Source: Allobosea sp. 117 (GTDB taxonomy: Bacteria > Pseudomonadota > Alphaproteobacteria > Rhizobiales > Xanthobacteraceae). From it: 64,000 nucleotides of DNA. Positions 1 through 9,756 of the stretch are shown here, in pieces. A program made the position numbers and the translations under genes. Location of the stretch: NCBI RefSeq assembly GCF_000702305.1, contig NZ_JNLC01000017.1, forward strand, positions 62,001-126,000, written 5' to 3'. The notes below the pieces were generated by a model. The model made no database searches and had not been told where the DNA came from. It was given only the letters and a program-made list of their open reading frames with translations. How positions within the stretch are numbered: the stretch's first letter is position 1; each line of letters opens with the position of its first letter.

Positions 1-1
1 T

Positions 2-2860
2 CTCCTGTCGTTGGCCTACCGTCTGAACCTGCCCATCGTCGCCACCAACGAGCCCTTCTTCGCCAGCGAGGAGGACTATGAGGCGCATGACGCGCTGATC
101 TGCATCGCCGAGGGGCGGCTGGTGGCCGAGGACGGGCGCCGCCAGCTCACTCCCGAGCACCGTTTCCGCACCCGGGCGGAGATGCAGGCGCTGTTCGCCG
201 ATCTGCCGGAGGCGCTTGCGAACACGGTCGAGATCGCGCGGCGCTGCGCCTATCGCCCGCGCACGGTGAAGCCGATCCTGCCCCGTTTCGCGCAGGACCG
301 CGACGAGGCTGAGGAGCTGCGCATCCAGGCGGAGGAGGGGCTGGAGCGGCGTCTCGCCGTGCACGGGCCGGCACCGGGTCTCACCCGCAAGGACTACGAC
401 GACCGGCTCGCCTTCGAGCTCGGCATCATCAACCGGATGAAGTTCCCCGGCTACTTCCTGATCGTGTCGGACTTCATCAAATGGGCGAAGGCGCACGGCA
501 TCCCGGTCGGACCGGGGCGCGGCTCGGGCGCCGGCTCGCTGGTCGCCTATTCGCTGACCATTACCGACCTCGATCCGTTGCGCTTCGGGCTGCTGTTCGA
601 GCGCTTCCTGAACCCCGAGCGCGTGTCGATGCCGGACTTCGACATCGACTTCTGCCAGGAGCGGCGCGACGAGGTCATCAAGTACGTCCAGCAGCGCTAT
701 GGCCGCGATCAGGTGGCGCAGATCATCACCTTCGGCACACTGCAGGCGCGCGGCGTGCTGCGCGACGTCGGGCGTGTGCTGGAGATGCCGTACGGCCAGG
801 TCGACAAGCTGTGCAAGCTGGTGCCGCAGAACCCGGCCAACCCGGTGACGCTTGCCCGCGCCATCGAGGACGAGCCGCGGCTTCAGGCCGAGCGCGACGC
901 GACCCCCGTCGTGAAGCGTGCCTTCGACATCGCGGTTCGGCTCGAAGGCCTGAACCGGCATGCCTCGACCCACGCCGCCGGCATCGTGATCGGCGACCGG
1001 CCGCTCGCCGAGCTGGTGCCGCTCTACCGCGATCCGCGCTCCGACATGCCGGTGACCCAGTACAACATGAAATGGGTCGAGCAGGCGGGGCTGGTGAAGT
1101 TCGACTTCCTCGGCCTGAAGACGCTCACCGTGCTGCAGACGGCGGTGCGTCTGCTCGCCCAGCGCGGCATCGAACTCGACCTCGGCACCATCCCGCTCGA
1201 CGATCCCAAGAGCTACGCCATGCTGACCCGCGGCGAGACGGTCGGCGTGTTCCAGGTGGAAAGCTCAGGCATGCGGCGCGCGCTCGTCGACATGAAGCCG
1301 GACCGGCTGGAGGACATCATCGCGCTGGTGGCGCTCTACCGGCCCGGCCCTATGGCGAACATCCCGGTCTATTGCGCCGTCAAGAATGGGCAGGAGAAGG
1401 CCGAATATGTCCACCCCGCGCTGGAAGCGAGCCTGAAGGAGACCTACGGCGTCATCATCTACCAGGAACAGGTGATGCAGATCGCCCAGACGCTCTCGGG
1501 CTATTCGCTCGGCGAGGCGGACCTGCTGCGCCGCGCCATGGGCAAGAAGATTCGTGCCGAGATGGACAAGCAGCGCGAGCGCTTCGTCTCCGGCGCGGTG
1601 GAGCGCGGCGTCGCCAAGGCTAAGGCGTCCGAGATCTTCGACCTGCTCGCCAAGTTCGCGGACTACGGCTTCAACAAGAGCCACGCCGCCGCCTATGCGC
1701 TGGTCGCCTACCAGACCGCCTTCATGAAGGCGAACTACCCGACCGAGTTCCTCGCCGCCTCCATGTCGCTCGACATGTCGAACACCGACAAGCTCGCCGA
1801 ATTCCGGCAGGAGGCGCAGCGGCTCGGCATCGAGGTGGTGCCGCCCTCGGTGAACTGGTCGGGCCGCGAGTTCCAGACCAAGGACGGGCGCATCCTCTAT
1901 GCGCTGGCGGCGGTGAAGGGGGTGGGCGTCCACGCGGTCGACGCCATCGTCGAGGCGCGCGGCGATCGGCCGTTCACCGATCTCGCGGATTTCGCCGCGC
2001 GCATCAATGCCAAGGCGCTGAACAAGCGGACGCTGGAAAGCCTCGCCAATGCCGGCGCCTTCGACGCCCTTGAGCCGAACCGGGCCAGGGCGGCGGCGGC
2101 GATCGATTCGATCCTTGCCTATGCGCAGCGGGTCGGGGCGGATGCCGAATCCGGCCAGACAGACTTCTTCGGCGGCGGCGCGGTGAAGGCCGATCTGCCC
2201 TTGCCGAATGCCGAGCCGTGGCTCCCCGCCGAGCGGCTGCAGAAGGAGTATGACGCCATCGGCTTCTTCCTCACCGGCCATCCGCTCGACGACTACGGCA
2301 AGGCGCTGGAGCGCATGCGGGTGCAGCGCTGGAGCGATTTCTCGCGCGCCGTCCGGGCCGGGGCCTCGGCGGGCCGGCTCGCCGCGACGGTGGTGAGCAA
2401 GCAGGAGCGCCGCACCAAGACCGGCAACAAGATGGGCATCGTCGGATTGTCCGACCCTTCGGGACAGTTTGAGGCGGTGCTGTTCTCCGAGACGCTGGCG
2501 CAATATCGCGAGCTGCTGGAGCCGGGCCGGGCGCTGCTGCTGCACGTCGCCGCCGAGCTGCAGGGCGAGGATGTACGCGCCCGAATCCAGACGGTCGAGC
2601 CGCTCGACAAGGCGGCGTCGCAGATGCAGAAGGGCCTTCGCATCTTCCTGCGCTCGCCCGATCCGCTGGACAGCGTCGCCTCGCGGCTCGGCACCCTCGC
2701 CGGCAATCGCGGCGACGGGGAGGTCGCCTTCGTGCTGATGCTCGGCGAGCGCGGCGGCACCGAGGTCGAGGTGAAGCTGCCGGGCCGCTTCAGCCTGACG
2801 CCGCAGATCGCCGGCGCGATCAAGGCGGTGCCCGGCGTGGTCGCCGTCGAGGCGCATTGA
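2..2860 (+). CDS. dnaE: DNA polymerase III alpha subunit, 5' end outside window
   Basis: Catalytic subunit of the replicative polymerase. About 953 C-terminal residues are visible and the open frame runs off the left edge, so roughly 200 N-terminal residues (most of the PHP domain) are missing. The visible part begins in the end of the PHP domain. It then shows the palm motif PDFDIDF carrying catalytic aspartates (near visible residue 210), the fingers region with FGTLQARGVLRDVGR, the GFNKSHAAAYA segment, a helix-hairpin-helix region, and a C-terminal OB fold around visible residues 800-880. Its position just before rpsB matches many Hyphomicrobiales. No frameshift is seen. The TTG at 11 is not taken as the start because the homology continues upstream. 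Confidence 0.96.
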   Translation, partial: LLSLAYRLNLPIVATNEPFFASEEDYEAHDALICIAEGRLVAEDGRRQLTPEHRFRTRAEMQALFADLPEALANTVEIARRCAYRPRTVKPILPRFAQDRDEAEELRIQAEEGLERRLAVHGPAPGLTRKDYDDRLAFELGIINRMKFPGYFLIVSDFIKWAKAHGIPVGPGRGSGAGSLVAYSLTITDLDPLRFGLLFERFLNPERVSMPDFDIDFCQERRDEVIKYVQQRYGRDQVAQIITFGTLQARGVLRDVGRVLEMPYGQVDKLCKLVPQNPANPVTLARAIEDEPRLQAERDATPVVKRAFDIAVRLEGLNRHASTHAAGIVIGDRPLAELVPLYRDPRSDMPVTQYNMKWVEQAGLVKFDFLGLKTLTVLQTAVRLLAQRGIELDLGTIPLDDPKSYAMLTRGETVGVFQVESSGMRRALVDMKPDRLEDIIALVALYRPGPMANIPVYCAVKNGQEKAEYVHPALEASLKETYGVIIYQEQVMQIAQTLSGYSLGEADLLRRAMGKKIRAEMDKQRERFVSGAVERGVAKAKASEIFDLLAKFADYGFNKSHAAAYALVAYQTAFMKANYPTEFLAASMSLDMSNTDKLAEFRQEAQRLGIEVVPPSVNWSGREFQTKDGRILYALAAVKGVGVHAVDAIVEARGDRPFTDLADFAARINAKALNKRTLESLANAGAFDALEPNRARAAAAIDSILAYAQRVGADAESGQTDFFGGGAVKADLPLPNAEPWLPAERLQKEYDAIGFFLTGHPLDDYGKALERMRVQRWSDFSRAVRAGASAGRLAATVVSKQERRTKTGNKMGIVGLSDPSGQFEAVLFSETLAQYRELLEPGRALLLHVAAELQGEDVRARIQTVEPLDKAASQMQKGLRIFLRSPDPLDSVASRLGTLAGNRGDGEVAFVLMLGERGGTEVEVKLPGRFSLTPQIAGAIKAVPGVVAVEAH

Positions 2861-2903
2861 GCGGCGCGCCGGGCTGATCTGCCGTAACGTCTCGGTGTCC
2901 GGC

Positions 2904-2932
2904 TTGCGCCGACGCCCCAGCTCGCCTATAAG
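2904..2932 (+). promoter_or_regulatory. Candidate sigma-70 promoter for rpsB-tsf
   Basis: TTGCGC (2904-2909), a 17-nt spacer and TATAAG (2927-2932) lie in the 231-base gap between dnaE and rpsB. The -10 matches the consensus at 5 of 6 positions and the -35 at 3 of 6. Transcription from here would give an rpsB leader of about 150 nt, long enough for S2 autoregulation. Inferred from sequence only. Confidence 0.4.
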
Positions 2933-3091
2933 CCGCGCCATCCCGCACGCGGACTGCGGCCGGGCGTCCTTTCTGCATGGCTTCTCGAAAGTCCACGCTT
3001 CAGGTCGCCACCATCGGCCGTTCCGGTGCTGACGTCGGCATCCCGCCGGCGCAGCCACGTCCGCGGAGGTCTAACCGGAAGAGAGACGACG

Positions 3092-4090
3092 ATGGCACTT
3101 CCTGATTATTCCATGCGCCAGCTTTTGGAAGCCGGCGTGCACTTCGGTCACCAGTCGCACCGCTGGAACCCGAAGATGGCTCCGTACATCTTCGGCACCC
3201 GCAACAACATCCATATCATCGACCTTGCCCAGACGGTGCCCTCGCTGCACCGCGCGCTGCAGGCGGTGTCCGACACCGTGGCCCGCGGCGGCCGCGTGCT
3301 GTTCGTCGGCACCAAGCGTCAGGCGGCCGATGCGGTGGCCGACGCGGCGAAGCGCTCGGCCCAGTACTATGTGAACTCCCGCTGGCTCGGCGGCATGCTG
3401 ACCAACTGGAAGACCATCTCGCACTCCATCGCCCGCCTGAAGAAGCTCGAGGAGCTGCTCGGCGCCGGCGAGGGCGTCGGCTACACCAAGAAGGAGCGGC
3501 TGACCCTGCAGCGCGAGAAGGAGAAGCTCGACCGCGCGCTCGGCGGCATTCGCGACATGGGCGGCCTGCCGGACCTCCTGTTCGTGATCGACACGAACAA
3601 GGAAGACCTCGCGGTCGCCGAGGCCCGCCGTCTCGGCATCCCGGTCGCGGCGATCCTCGATACCAACTGCGATCCGGACGGCATCGCCTTCCCGGTGCCG
3701 GGCAATGACGACGCCGGCCGCGCCATCAACCTCTATTGCGACCTCATCGCCCGCGCCGCGATCGACGGCATCGGCCGCGCCCAGGGCGACAGCGGCATCG
3801 ATCTCGGTGCCGCCGAGGCTCCGCTGATGGAGGACCTGCCGACCGAGTCGACCTGGCACAGCTTCGAGCCGCTGTCGGGCCCGCGCGGCATCGCCGACGA
3901 CCTGAAGAAGCTCACCGGCGTGTCGCCGGCCATCGAGAAGAAGCTGACCGATCTCGGCATCTTCCACTTCTCGCAGATCGCCGGCCTCGATGCGCAGGAC
4001 GCCCATCGCCTCGGCGAGGAAGTCGGGCTGCCGGGCCGCGTCGACGGCTGGATCGCGCAGGCGAAGGGTCTGACCGCCGAGGTCGAGTGA
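3092..4090 (+). CDS. rpsB: 30S ribosomal protein S2 with C-terminal extension
   Basis: Small-subunit ribosomal protein S2, 332 residues against about 240 in E. coli. The ATG at 3092 is preceded by a purine-rich GGAAGAGAG and opens the standard S2 N-terminus ([20 protein letters not shown]). The S2 core is complete to about residue 225 and includes FVGTKRQA and [14 protein letters not shown]. Beyond it lie about 100 extra residues: an acidic linker, then a helix-hairpin-helix-like segment ([17 protein letters not shown], repeated in style by [11 protein letters not shown]). Long S2 forms are known in some Bradyrhizobium-like alphaproteobacteria; what the tail does is not known to me. It is followed by tsf, the usual partner. 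Confidence 0.97.
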   Translation: MALPDYSMRQLLEAGVHFGHQSHRWNPKMAPYIFGTRNNIHIIDLAQTVPSLHRALQAVSDTVARGGRVLFVGTKRQAADAVADAAKRSAQYYVNSRWLGGMLTNWKTISHSIARLKKLEELLGAGEGVGYTKKERLTLQREKEKLDRALGGIRDMGGLPDLLFVIDTNKEDLAVAEARRLGIPVAAILDTNCDPDGIAFPVPGNDDAGRAINLYCDLIARAAIDGIGRAQGDSGIDLGAAEAPLMEDLPTESTWHSFEPLSGPRGIADDLKKLTGVSPAIEKKLTDLGIFHFSQIAGLDAQDAHRLGEEVGLPGRVDGWIAQAKGLTAEVE

Positions 4091-4102
4091 CGCTTCTGCC
4101 TT

Positions 4103-4165
4103 CCGGCACTCACGAGTGCCGGCTCAATCTGATCACGGCCGGCCCGGAAACCTCCGGCCGGCCGT
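4103..4165 (+). promoter_or_regulatory. Two consecutive hairpins in the rpsB-tsf intergenic region
   Basis: Two perfect inverted repeats lie in the 115-base gap: CCGGCACT (4103-4110) with AGTGCCGG (4115-4122), loop of 4; and ACGGCCGGCC (4135-4144) with GGCCGGCCGT (4156-4165), loop of 11. Neither is followed by a T tract, so full termination is unlikely. Attenuation, RNA processing or differential expression of tsf are possible roles (inference). Confidence 0.55.
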
Positions 4166-4205
4166 TCCGTCGAAATGACATTTGCTATCTGTGCGAGGGA
4201 CTGAC

Positions 4206-5138
4206 ATGGCCAACATCACCGCGGGCATGGTGAAAGAGCTGCGCGACAAGACCGGCGCCGGCATGATGGACTGCAAGGCCGCGCTCACCGAGGTCGCCGG
4301 CGACATCGAGGCGGCGGTCGACTGGCTGCGCAAGAAGGGTCTCGCCAAGGCCGCCAAGAAGGCCGGGCGTGTGGCCGCCGAGGGCCTGATCGGGCTCGTC
4401 GTCGCGGGCGGCAAGGGCGTCGTCGTCGAGGTGAACTCGGAGACCGACTTCGTCGCGCGCAACGAGCAGTTCCAGGCGCTGGTGCGCGGCATCGCCGATG
4501 TCGCCCTCAAGGCCGGTGACGATGTCGAGGCGATCAAGGCGGCTGCCTATGGCGCCGGCGGCACGGTGGCCGACGCCATCAACAGCGCCGTCGCCACCAT
4601 CGGCGAGCACATGAACCTGCGCCGCGCCAAGGAGATTTCGGTCGCGCAGGGTGCGGTCGGCTCCTATGTGCACGGCTCGGTCGGCGAGGGCCTCGGCAAG
4701 ATCGGCGTGCTCGTCGCGCTCGAATCGACCGGCAAGGCTGACGAGCTGGCGGCTCTCGGCCGCCAGATCGCCATGCATGTCGCCGCCGCCAACCCGCAGG
4801 CGCTTGACGCCGCCGGTATCGATCCGGACGTGGTCGCCCGCGAGCGCGGCGTGCTGGCCGAGAAGGCCAAGGCGTCCGGCAAGCCGGACAACGTCGTCGA
4901 GAAGATCGTCGAGAGCGGCCTGAAGACCTTCTACAAGGAAGTCACGCTCGTCGATCAGGCCTTCGTGCACGATCCCTCCAAGACCGTCGCCCAGGCGGTG
5001 AAGGAGGCCGAGGGCAAGGTCGGCGCGCCGATCAAGCTTGCCGGCTTCGTGCGCTTCGGTCTCGGCGAGGGCGTCGAGAAGGACGAGAGCGACTTTGCCG
5101 CCGAAGTGGCCAAGGCGGCCGGTCAGACCGCCGCCTGA
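4206..5138 (+). CDS. tsf: Translation elongation factor Ts
   Basis: Guanine-nucleotide exchange factor that reloads EF-Tu. It has 310 residues, near the family norm. The ATG at 4206 follows GAGGGACTGAC and starts [20 protein letters not shown], the N-terminal UBA-like domain (residues 1-55). The conserved TDFVARN motif (near residue 82) marks the EF-Tu-contacting core, and the dimerisation region and C-terminal module follow. A strong terminator sits just after the stop, so rpsB-tsf forms a unit ending here. Confidence 0.97.
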   Translation: MANITAGMVKELRDKTGAGMMDCKAALTEVAGDIEAAVDWLRKKGLAKAAKKAGRVAAEGLIGLVVAGGKGVVVEVNSETDFVARNEQFQALVRGIADVALKAGDDVEAIKAAAYGAGGTVADAINSAVATIGEHMNLRRAKEISVAQGAVGSYVHGSVGEGLGKIGVLVALESTGKADELAALGRQIAMHVAAANPQALDAAGIDPDVVARERGVLAEKAKASGKPDNVVEKIVESGLKTFYKEVTLVDQAFVHDPSKTVAQAVKEAEGKVGAPIKLAGFVRFGLGEGVEKDESDFAAEVAKAAGQTAA

Positions 5139-5159
5139 TCGGATCGGGACGTTGAAAAC

Positions 5160-5202
5160 GCACGCCGCGCCCCTGACGGGTGGTGCGGCGTGCTTTATTT
5201 TG
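5160..5202 (+). terminator. Rho-independent terminator after tsf
   Basis: GCACGCCGC (5160-5168) pairs perfectly with GCGGCGTGC (5185-5193) and is followed by TTTATTTTG. It separates rpsB-tsf from pyrH. Confidence 0.85.
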
Positions 5203-5249
5203 CCGGCGGACCTGATAAGCCCGGCATCCGGATCAAGCGAGGGGCCAGC

Positions 5250-5981
5250 GTGACGGCGAAGGCAGCGGGCGGACCGATCTATAAGCGCGTACTCGTCAAG
5301 GTGTCCGGCGAGGCGCTGATGGGCACCGAGGCGTTCGGCCTGCACTGGCCGACCATCGAGAACATCGCCCGCGACCTGGTCGAGGCGCACAGGGCCGGCG
5401 CGCAGATCGCGGTCGTGGTCGGCGGGGGCAACATCCTTCGCGGCGCCAGCGTCGCCGGCAAGGGCCTTGACCGGGCGACCGCCGACAATATGGGCATGCT
5501 GGCGACGGTGATGAACGCGCTGGCGCTGGAGAAGGCCATCGAGGCCGCGGGCGCGCCCGCCCGCACGCTCTCCGCCATCCCGATGCCGACGATCTGCGAG
5601 CCTTACGCCCGCCAGCCGGCGGCGCGGCATCTGGCGCGCGGGCGCATCGTCCTGCTCGCTGGCGGCACCGGCAATCCCTATTTCACCACCGATACCGGGG
5701 CGGTGCTGCGCGCGGCAGAGCTGAGCTGCGACGCGGTGATGAAGGCGACCAATGTCGACGGCGTCTACACGGCCGATCCCAAGATCGACCCAAAGGCGAC
5801 GCGCTACGACCGGCTGACCCATGACGAGGCGCTCGCCAGGGACCTCAAGGTGATGGATGCCGCCGCCTTCGCGCTTGCCCGCGAGGCTCGCTTACCGATA
5901 ATCGTGTTCTCTATTCGCGAGCCGGGGGCGATTGCCGCCGCTCTGCGCGGGGAGGGGCACGCGACCACGGTCGCGCCTTGA
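5250..5981 (+). CDS. pyrH: Uridylate kinase (UMP kinase)
   Basis: Phosphorylates UMP to UDP in pyrimidine nucleotide synthesis; bacterial hexameric amino-acid-kinase-fold enzyme. The GTG at 5250 is chosen: it follows GAGGGGCCAGC, and the conserved [13 protein letters not shown] (phosphate-binding) starts 12 residues later. That gives 243 residues, normal for the family. Also visible are [26 protein letters not shown] and the [12 protein letters not shown] segment. The start lies just downstream of the tsf terminator; frr follows after 55 bases, the standard pyrH-frr pair. Confidence 0.96.
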   Translation: MTAKAAGGPIYKRVLVKVSGEALMGTEAFGLHWPTIENIARDLVEAHRAGAQIAVVVGGGNILRGASVAGKGLDRATADNMGMLATVMNALALEKAIEAAGAPARTLSAIPMPTICEPYARQPAARHLARGRIVLLAGGTGNPYFTTDTGAVLRAAELSCDAVMKATNVDGVYTADPKIDPKATRYDRLTHDEALARDLKVMDAAAFALAREARLPIIVFSIREPGAIAAALRGEGHATTVAP

Positions 5982-6036
5982 GCCGCGGCGCGGCCTTTCC
6001 GGCGGGACCAGACAAATCAACGAAACGGGGTCCGAT

Positions 6037-6600
6037 ATGACCGACGGTCCAATCGATGTTGCCGATCTGAAGCGCCGCATGCAGGGCGCCATCGGTGTTC
6101 TCAAGCACGAGCTCGGCGGCCTGCGCACCGGGCGGGCATCGGCGAGCCTGCTCGAACCGATCCAGGTCGATGCCTATGGCTCGCACATGCCGCTCAACCA
6201 GGTCGCTTCAGTGAACGTGCCCGAGCCGCGCCTGCTCTCCGTGCAGGTGTGGGACCGGGGCATGGTCAACGCGGTGGAGAAGGCGATTCGCGATTCGAAT
6301 CTCGGCCTCAATCCGCAGTCCGAGGGCCAGGTGATCCGCGTGCGCATTCCCGAGCTCACGCAGGAGCGCCGCCAGGAGATGGTGAAGGTCGCGCACAAAT
6401 ATGCCGAGGCGGCGCGCGTCTCGGTGCGCCATGTGCGCCGCGACGGGCTCGACCTGCTCAAGAAAGCCGAAAAAGACGGCGACGCGAGCTCGGACGATCT
6501 GGATCGCATGGCCGATCAGGTGCAGAAAGCTACCGACCAGGCGATCGCCGAGATCGATCAGGTTCTCAGCTCCAAGGAAAAGGAAATCCTCGCCGTGTGA
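6037..6600 (+). CDS. frr: Ribosome recycling factor
   Basis: Splits post-termination ribosomes together with EF-G. It has 187 residues, the normal length. The ATG at 6037 begins [19 protein letters not shown]. The three-helix domain signature [14 protein letters not shown] lies near residue 30, the [14 protein letters not shown] helix near residue 105, and the C-terminal helix ends [16 protein letters not shown]. It lies between pyrH and uppS in the same direction. Confidence 0.97.
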   Translation: MTDGPIDVADLKRRMQGAIGVLKHELGGLRTGRASASLLEPIQVDAYGSHMPLNQVASVNVPEPRLLSVQVWDRGMVNAVEKAIRDSNLGLNPQSEGQVIRVRIPELTQERRQEMVKVAHKYAEAARVSVRHVRRDGLDLLKKAEKDGDASSDDLDRMADQVQKATDQAIAEIDQVLSSKEKEILAV

Positions 6601-6650
6601 GCGGGCGGGGATTGCTCTCGATCGGGGAGGCGGGGCGGCCCGCCGCGAAG

Positions 6651-7433
6651 ATGGCCAATCGCGACGCGCCGCAGGGCGCCCACATGCAGCCGGTGGCGGG
6701 AGAGCCCGGAGCGCTCCCGCAATCCCTGCCGCGCCACGTCGCGATCATCATGGACGGCAACGGGCGCTGGGCGAAGGCGCGCGGCCTGCCCCGCTTCGAG
6801 GGGCACCGGCGGGGCGTCGAGGCGGTGCGCCGCACTGTGCGGGCAGCGACCGAGCTCGGCATCGAGGCGCTCACCATCTACAGCTTCTCCAGCGAGAACT
6901 GGTCCCGCCCAGCGACCGAGATCGCCGATCTGATGGGCCTGCTGAAGCGGTTCATCCGCAACGACCTCGCGACGCTGCACGAGCAGAACGTCGCGGTGCG
7001 GGTGATCGGCGAGCGGCCGGAGCACGATGCCGAGATCAGCGCGCTGCTCGACGAGGCCGAGCAGTTGACGCGTGGCAATGCCGGACTCAAGCTCACCGTC
7101 GCCTTCAATTATGGCGCCCGCAACGAGATCGCCCGCGCCGCGCGCCGGCTGGCGGAGGACGTGAAGGCGGGACGCCTGCAGCCGGCCGACATCACGCCGG
7201 AGCGCCTTGGCGACGCGCTCGACACGGCCGGCCTGCCGCCGCTCGATCTCGTCATCCGCACCAGCGGCGAGCAGCGCCTCTCCAACTTCCTGCTGTGGCA
7301 AGCGGCCTATGCCGAGCTGGTGTTCCTGCCCGTACTGTGGCCCGACTTTGACCGTGCCGCGCTCGAGGAAGCGCTCGCCGAGTATGGCCGCCGCGAACGC
7401 CGCTTCGGCGGCGTCGACGCTGCCGGGCGCTGA
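6651..7433 (+). CDS. uppS: Undecaprenyl diphosphate synthase (isoprenyl transferase)
   Basis: cis-Prenyltransferase that makes the C55 lipid carrier used for peptidoglycan and surface glycans. [20 protein letters not shown] contains the catalytic Asp of the DGNGRWA motif; [11 protein letters not shown] and the C-terminal [15 protein letters not shown] (diphosphate binding) are also present. The ATG at 6651 gives 260 residues; the in-frame ATG at 6684 gives 249, closer to the usual ~250, so the first 11 residues are uncertain. It is followed within 6 bases by cdsA. Confidence 0.96.
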   Translation: MANRDAPQGAHMQPVAGEPGALPQSLPRHVAIIMDGNGRWAKARGLPRFEGHRRGVEAVRRTVRAATELGIEALTIYSFSSENWSRPATEIADLMGLLKRFIRNDLATLHEQNVAVRVIGERPEHDAEISALLDEAEQLTRGNAGLKLTVAFNYGARNEIARAARRLAEDVKAGRLQPADITPERLGDALDTAGLPPLDLVIRTSGEQRLSNFLLWQAAYAELVFLPVLWPDFDRAALEEALAEYGRRERRFGGVDAAGR

Positions 7434-7438
7434 AAACC

Positions 7439-8248
7439 TTGGTCATCGGCGCCGATTTCCTTCCGCGCCTCTGCTCGGCGCTGGTGCTGGGACCGCTCGT
7501 CCTCGTGCTCGCCTGGCTGGGCGGCTGGCCCTTCGCCGTGCTTCTGGCGGCGATCGCGGTGCTGGTGTGGCGCGAATGGGCGGTCATGAGCGGCCTCGCG
7601 CCGTCCGTGCCGGCACTGGCGCTCGGCGGCGCGGCGATACTGACCGCGATGGCCGCGCTCGCGAGTGGGGCAGCGCCTGCCGGGCTGGTCGCCCTGATTC
7701 TCGGCCTCGCCGCCGTGGCGCTGGTGGCGCGACCGCGCTGCTGGGCACTCTCGGGCCTGCTCTATGCCGCCGTCGCCGGCCTTGCGCCGCTGCTGCTGCG
7801 GGGCGATCCGCAGATCGGGCTGGCGGCGATCTTCTGGCTGATCGCCGTGGTCTGGGCGACCGACATCGCCGCTTATTTCTGCGGCCGGCTGCTCGGCGGG
7901 CCGAGGCTCTGGCCGCGCGTGAGCCCCAACAAGACCTGGTCCGGCGCGATCGGGGGCGCGCTGTTCGGCACGCTGGCGGGCGTGCTCGTCGCGCGGGCCT
8001 TCGGTGTCGAGGCAACACTCGGCCTCGCTCTGGTGAGCCTCGTCGCCAGCGCCGTCTCCCAGGGTGGGGACCTCTTCGAATCCGCGATGAAGCGGCATTT
8101 CCACGTGAAGGATTCGGGCGCACTGATCCCCGGCCATGGCGGGCTGATGGACCGTCTCGACGGGCTCATCGCGGCCGCCGCGTTCGCCGTGCTCGTCGGT
8201 CTGGCGCGCAATCCGCTGGCGGTGGGGCAGGGGCTGCTGCTGTGGTAG
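7439..8248 (+). CDS. cdsA: Phosphatidate cytidylyltransferase
   Basis: Makes CDP-diacylglycerol from phosphatidate and CTP; integral inner-membrane enzyme with about seven hydrophobic segments. The family signature is at the C-terminus: AMKRHFHVKDSGALIPGHGG followed by LMDRLDGL. PNKTWSGAIGG lies in the middle. No ATG or GTG precedes the conserved N-terminus, so the start is placed at TTG 7439 (269 residues) with no clear ribosome binding site; CTG at 7430, overlapping the uppS stop, is an alternative. The tight spacing suggests coupling to uppS. dxr, which follows cdsA in several relatives, is not present. Confidence 0.93.
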   Translation: MVIGADFLPRLCSALVLGPLVLVLAWLGGWPFAVLLAAIAVLVWREWAVMSGLAPSVPALALGGAAILTAMAALASGAAPAGLVALILGLAAVALVARPRCWALSGLLYAAVAGLAPLLLRGDPQIGLAAIFWLIAVVWATDIAAYFCGRLLGGPRLWPRVSPNKTWSGAIGGALFGTLAGVLVARAFGVEATLGLALVSLVASAVSQGGDLFESAMKRHFHVKDSGALIPGHGGLMDRLDGLIAAAAFAVLVGLARNPLAVGQGLLLW

Positions 8249-8415
8249 CGGCGCCATGCCGCCGCGCCACGTGCCGCATTCCGCAGCGTCATCGTTATGC
8301 TTAATGAATGCTATCTTAGGCAAATTCGACCGAAGCCCTTGCCCAAGTTCGCCGCAAAGGCATCCTAGGAAAGAAGGCGAGAGCGGCCGGTTGCGCGCCG
8401 TGAGGGATCAAGCGA

Positions 8416-9570
8416 ATGGATATCTTTTCGGCGGCGACCGGCAACATCGGCTGGCTTCTCGGCTATGTCATCCCGTTCCTGTTCGTGCTGACGATCGTCG
8501 TCTTCTTCCATGAGCTCGGCCACTTCTGGGTGGCGCGCAGGGCCGGCGTGAAGATCGAGACCTTCTCGCTCGGCTTCGGCCCCGAGATCGCCGGCTTCAA
8601 CGACCGGCACGGCACGCGCTGGCGTCTCGCGGCGATTCCGCTCGGCGGCTATGTGAAGTTCTTCGGCGACGAGAATGCCGCGAGCGTGCCGGACCACGAC
8701 AGCATCGCCGCGATGAACGAGGCGGATCGCTCGCGCAGCTTCTTCCACAAGTCGGTCGGCTGGCGCGCCGCCATCGTGGCCGCCGGGCCGATCGCCAATT
8801 TCATCCTCGCCATCGTCATCTTCGCCGCCCTCTTCATGACGACCGGCCGGCAGGTGGCGACCCCCGTGGTCGATTCCGTGCAGGCGGGCAGCGCGGCCGA
8901 GCGGGCCGGCTTCCAGCCCAAGGACCTGATCCTGTCGATCGACGGCGAGCCGATCGAGACCTTCGCCGACATGCAGCGCATCGTCAGCGCCAAGGCCGAC
9001 GTGCCGCTCAAGATCGTGGTGGAGCGCGATGGCGCGCCGTTCGACCTGACGGCGACGCCCGAGCGCCGTGAGGTGGCTGATCCGTTCGGCGGGAAGCATG
9101 CCATCGGCGTGCTGGGCATTGCCCGCTCCAGCGACAACGGCGCGGTCAAGGTCCAGCGATTCGGCCCGGTCGACTCGGTGGTGATGGCGACCAAGGAAGT
9201 CTGGTTCATCGTCGACCGCACCTTCTCCTATCTCGGCGGCGTGGTGACCGGCCGGGAATCGACCGACCAGCTCGGCGGTCCCATCCGAATCGCCCAGGTC
9301 TCCGGACAGGTCGCCACCTTCGGATTCGCGCCGCTGATGCAGCTCGCGGCGGTTCTCTCCGTCTCGATCGGCCTCCTGAACCTCTTCCCGATACCGCTTC
9401 TCGACGGCGGGCATCTGCTGTTCTATGCGGTCGAAGCCCTGCGCGGCCGCCCGCTGAGCGCACGCACCCAGGAGATGGGCTTCCGCATCGGGCTTGCCTT
9501 CGTGGTCATGCTGATGCTGTTCGCCACATGGAACGACATCCTCAATATCCTTAACATATCAAAATCTTGA
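8416..9570 (+). CDS. rseP: Site-2 intramembrane zinc metalloprotease RseP
   Basis: Inner-membrane protease that cuts transmembrane anti-sigma factors and leftover signal peptides. It has 384 residues. The HELGH zinc motif lies in the first transmembrane segment (near residue 35) and LFPIPLLDGGH near the C-terminus supplies the third zinc ligand. A periplasmic PDZ domain lies between them (around residues 150-240, AGFQPKDLILSIDGEPI). About four transmembrane segments are visible. The ATG at 8416 follows a GAGGGATCAAGCGA stretch. Located between cdsA and bamA as in most proteobacteria. Confidence 0.96.
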   Translation: MDIFSAATGNIGWLLGYVIPFLFVLTIVVFFHELGHFWVARRAGVKIETFSLGFGPEIAGFNDRHGTRWRLAAIPLGGYVKFFGDENAASVPDHDSIAAMNEADRSRSFFHKSVGWRAAIVAAGPIANFILAIVIFAALFMTTGRQVATPVVDSVQAGSAAERAGFQPKDLILSIDGEPIETFADMQRIVSAKADVPLKIVVERDGAPFDLTATPERREVADPFGGKHAIGVLGIARSSDNGAVKVQRFGPVDSVVMATKEVWFIVDRTFSYLGGVVTGRESTDQLGGPIRIAQVSGQVATFGFAPLMQLAAVLSVSIGLLNLFPIPLLDGGHLLFYAVEALRGRPLSARTQEMGFRIGLAFVVMLMLFATWNDILNILNISKS

Positions 9571-9576
9571 CCTTGA

Positions 9577-9614
9577 TTCGGTCAGGCGTTGCCGGATGGC
9601 CACGCCTGACCGAA
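9577..9614. repeat. 13-bp perfect inverted repeat between rseP and bamA
   Basis: TTCGGTCAGGCGT (9577-9589) and ACGCCTGACCGAA (9602-9614) are perfect complements with a 12-base spacer. They start six bases after the rseP stop. Neither strand has a T tract after the stem, so it is not a classical terminator. It could be a Rho-assisted terminator, an RNA processing site or an operator for bamA. Confidence 0.7.
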
Positions 9615-9756
9615 AAGGGACTTTGTCAGGGGGCGGTCCGGTTTGCAGGTATGGCAAAAGCCTGTACAAGCGAGGCTGCAGGGGTGAGAGCCCGTGCCCG
9701 TATGCGCATGTATTCGCGGGCACTGGCTCCAGAACAACGGTAAGGTTGCGCACCAG

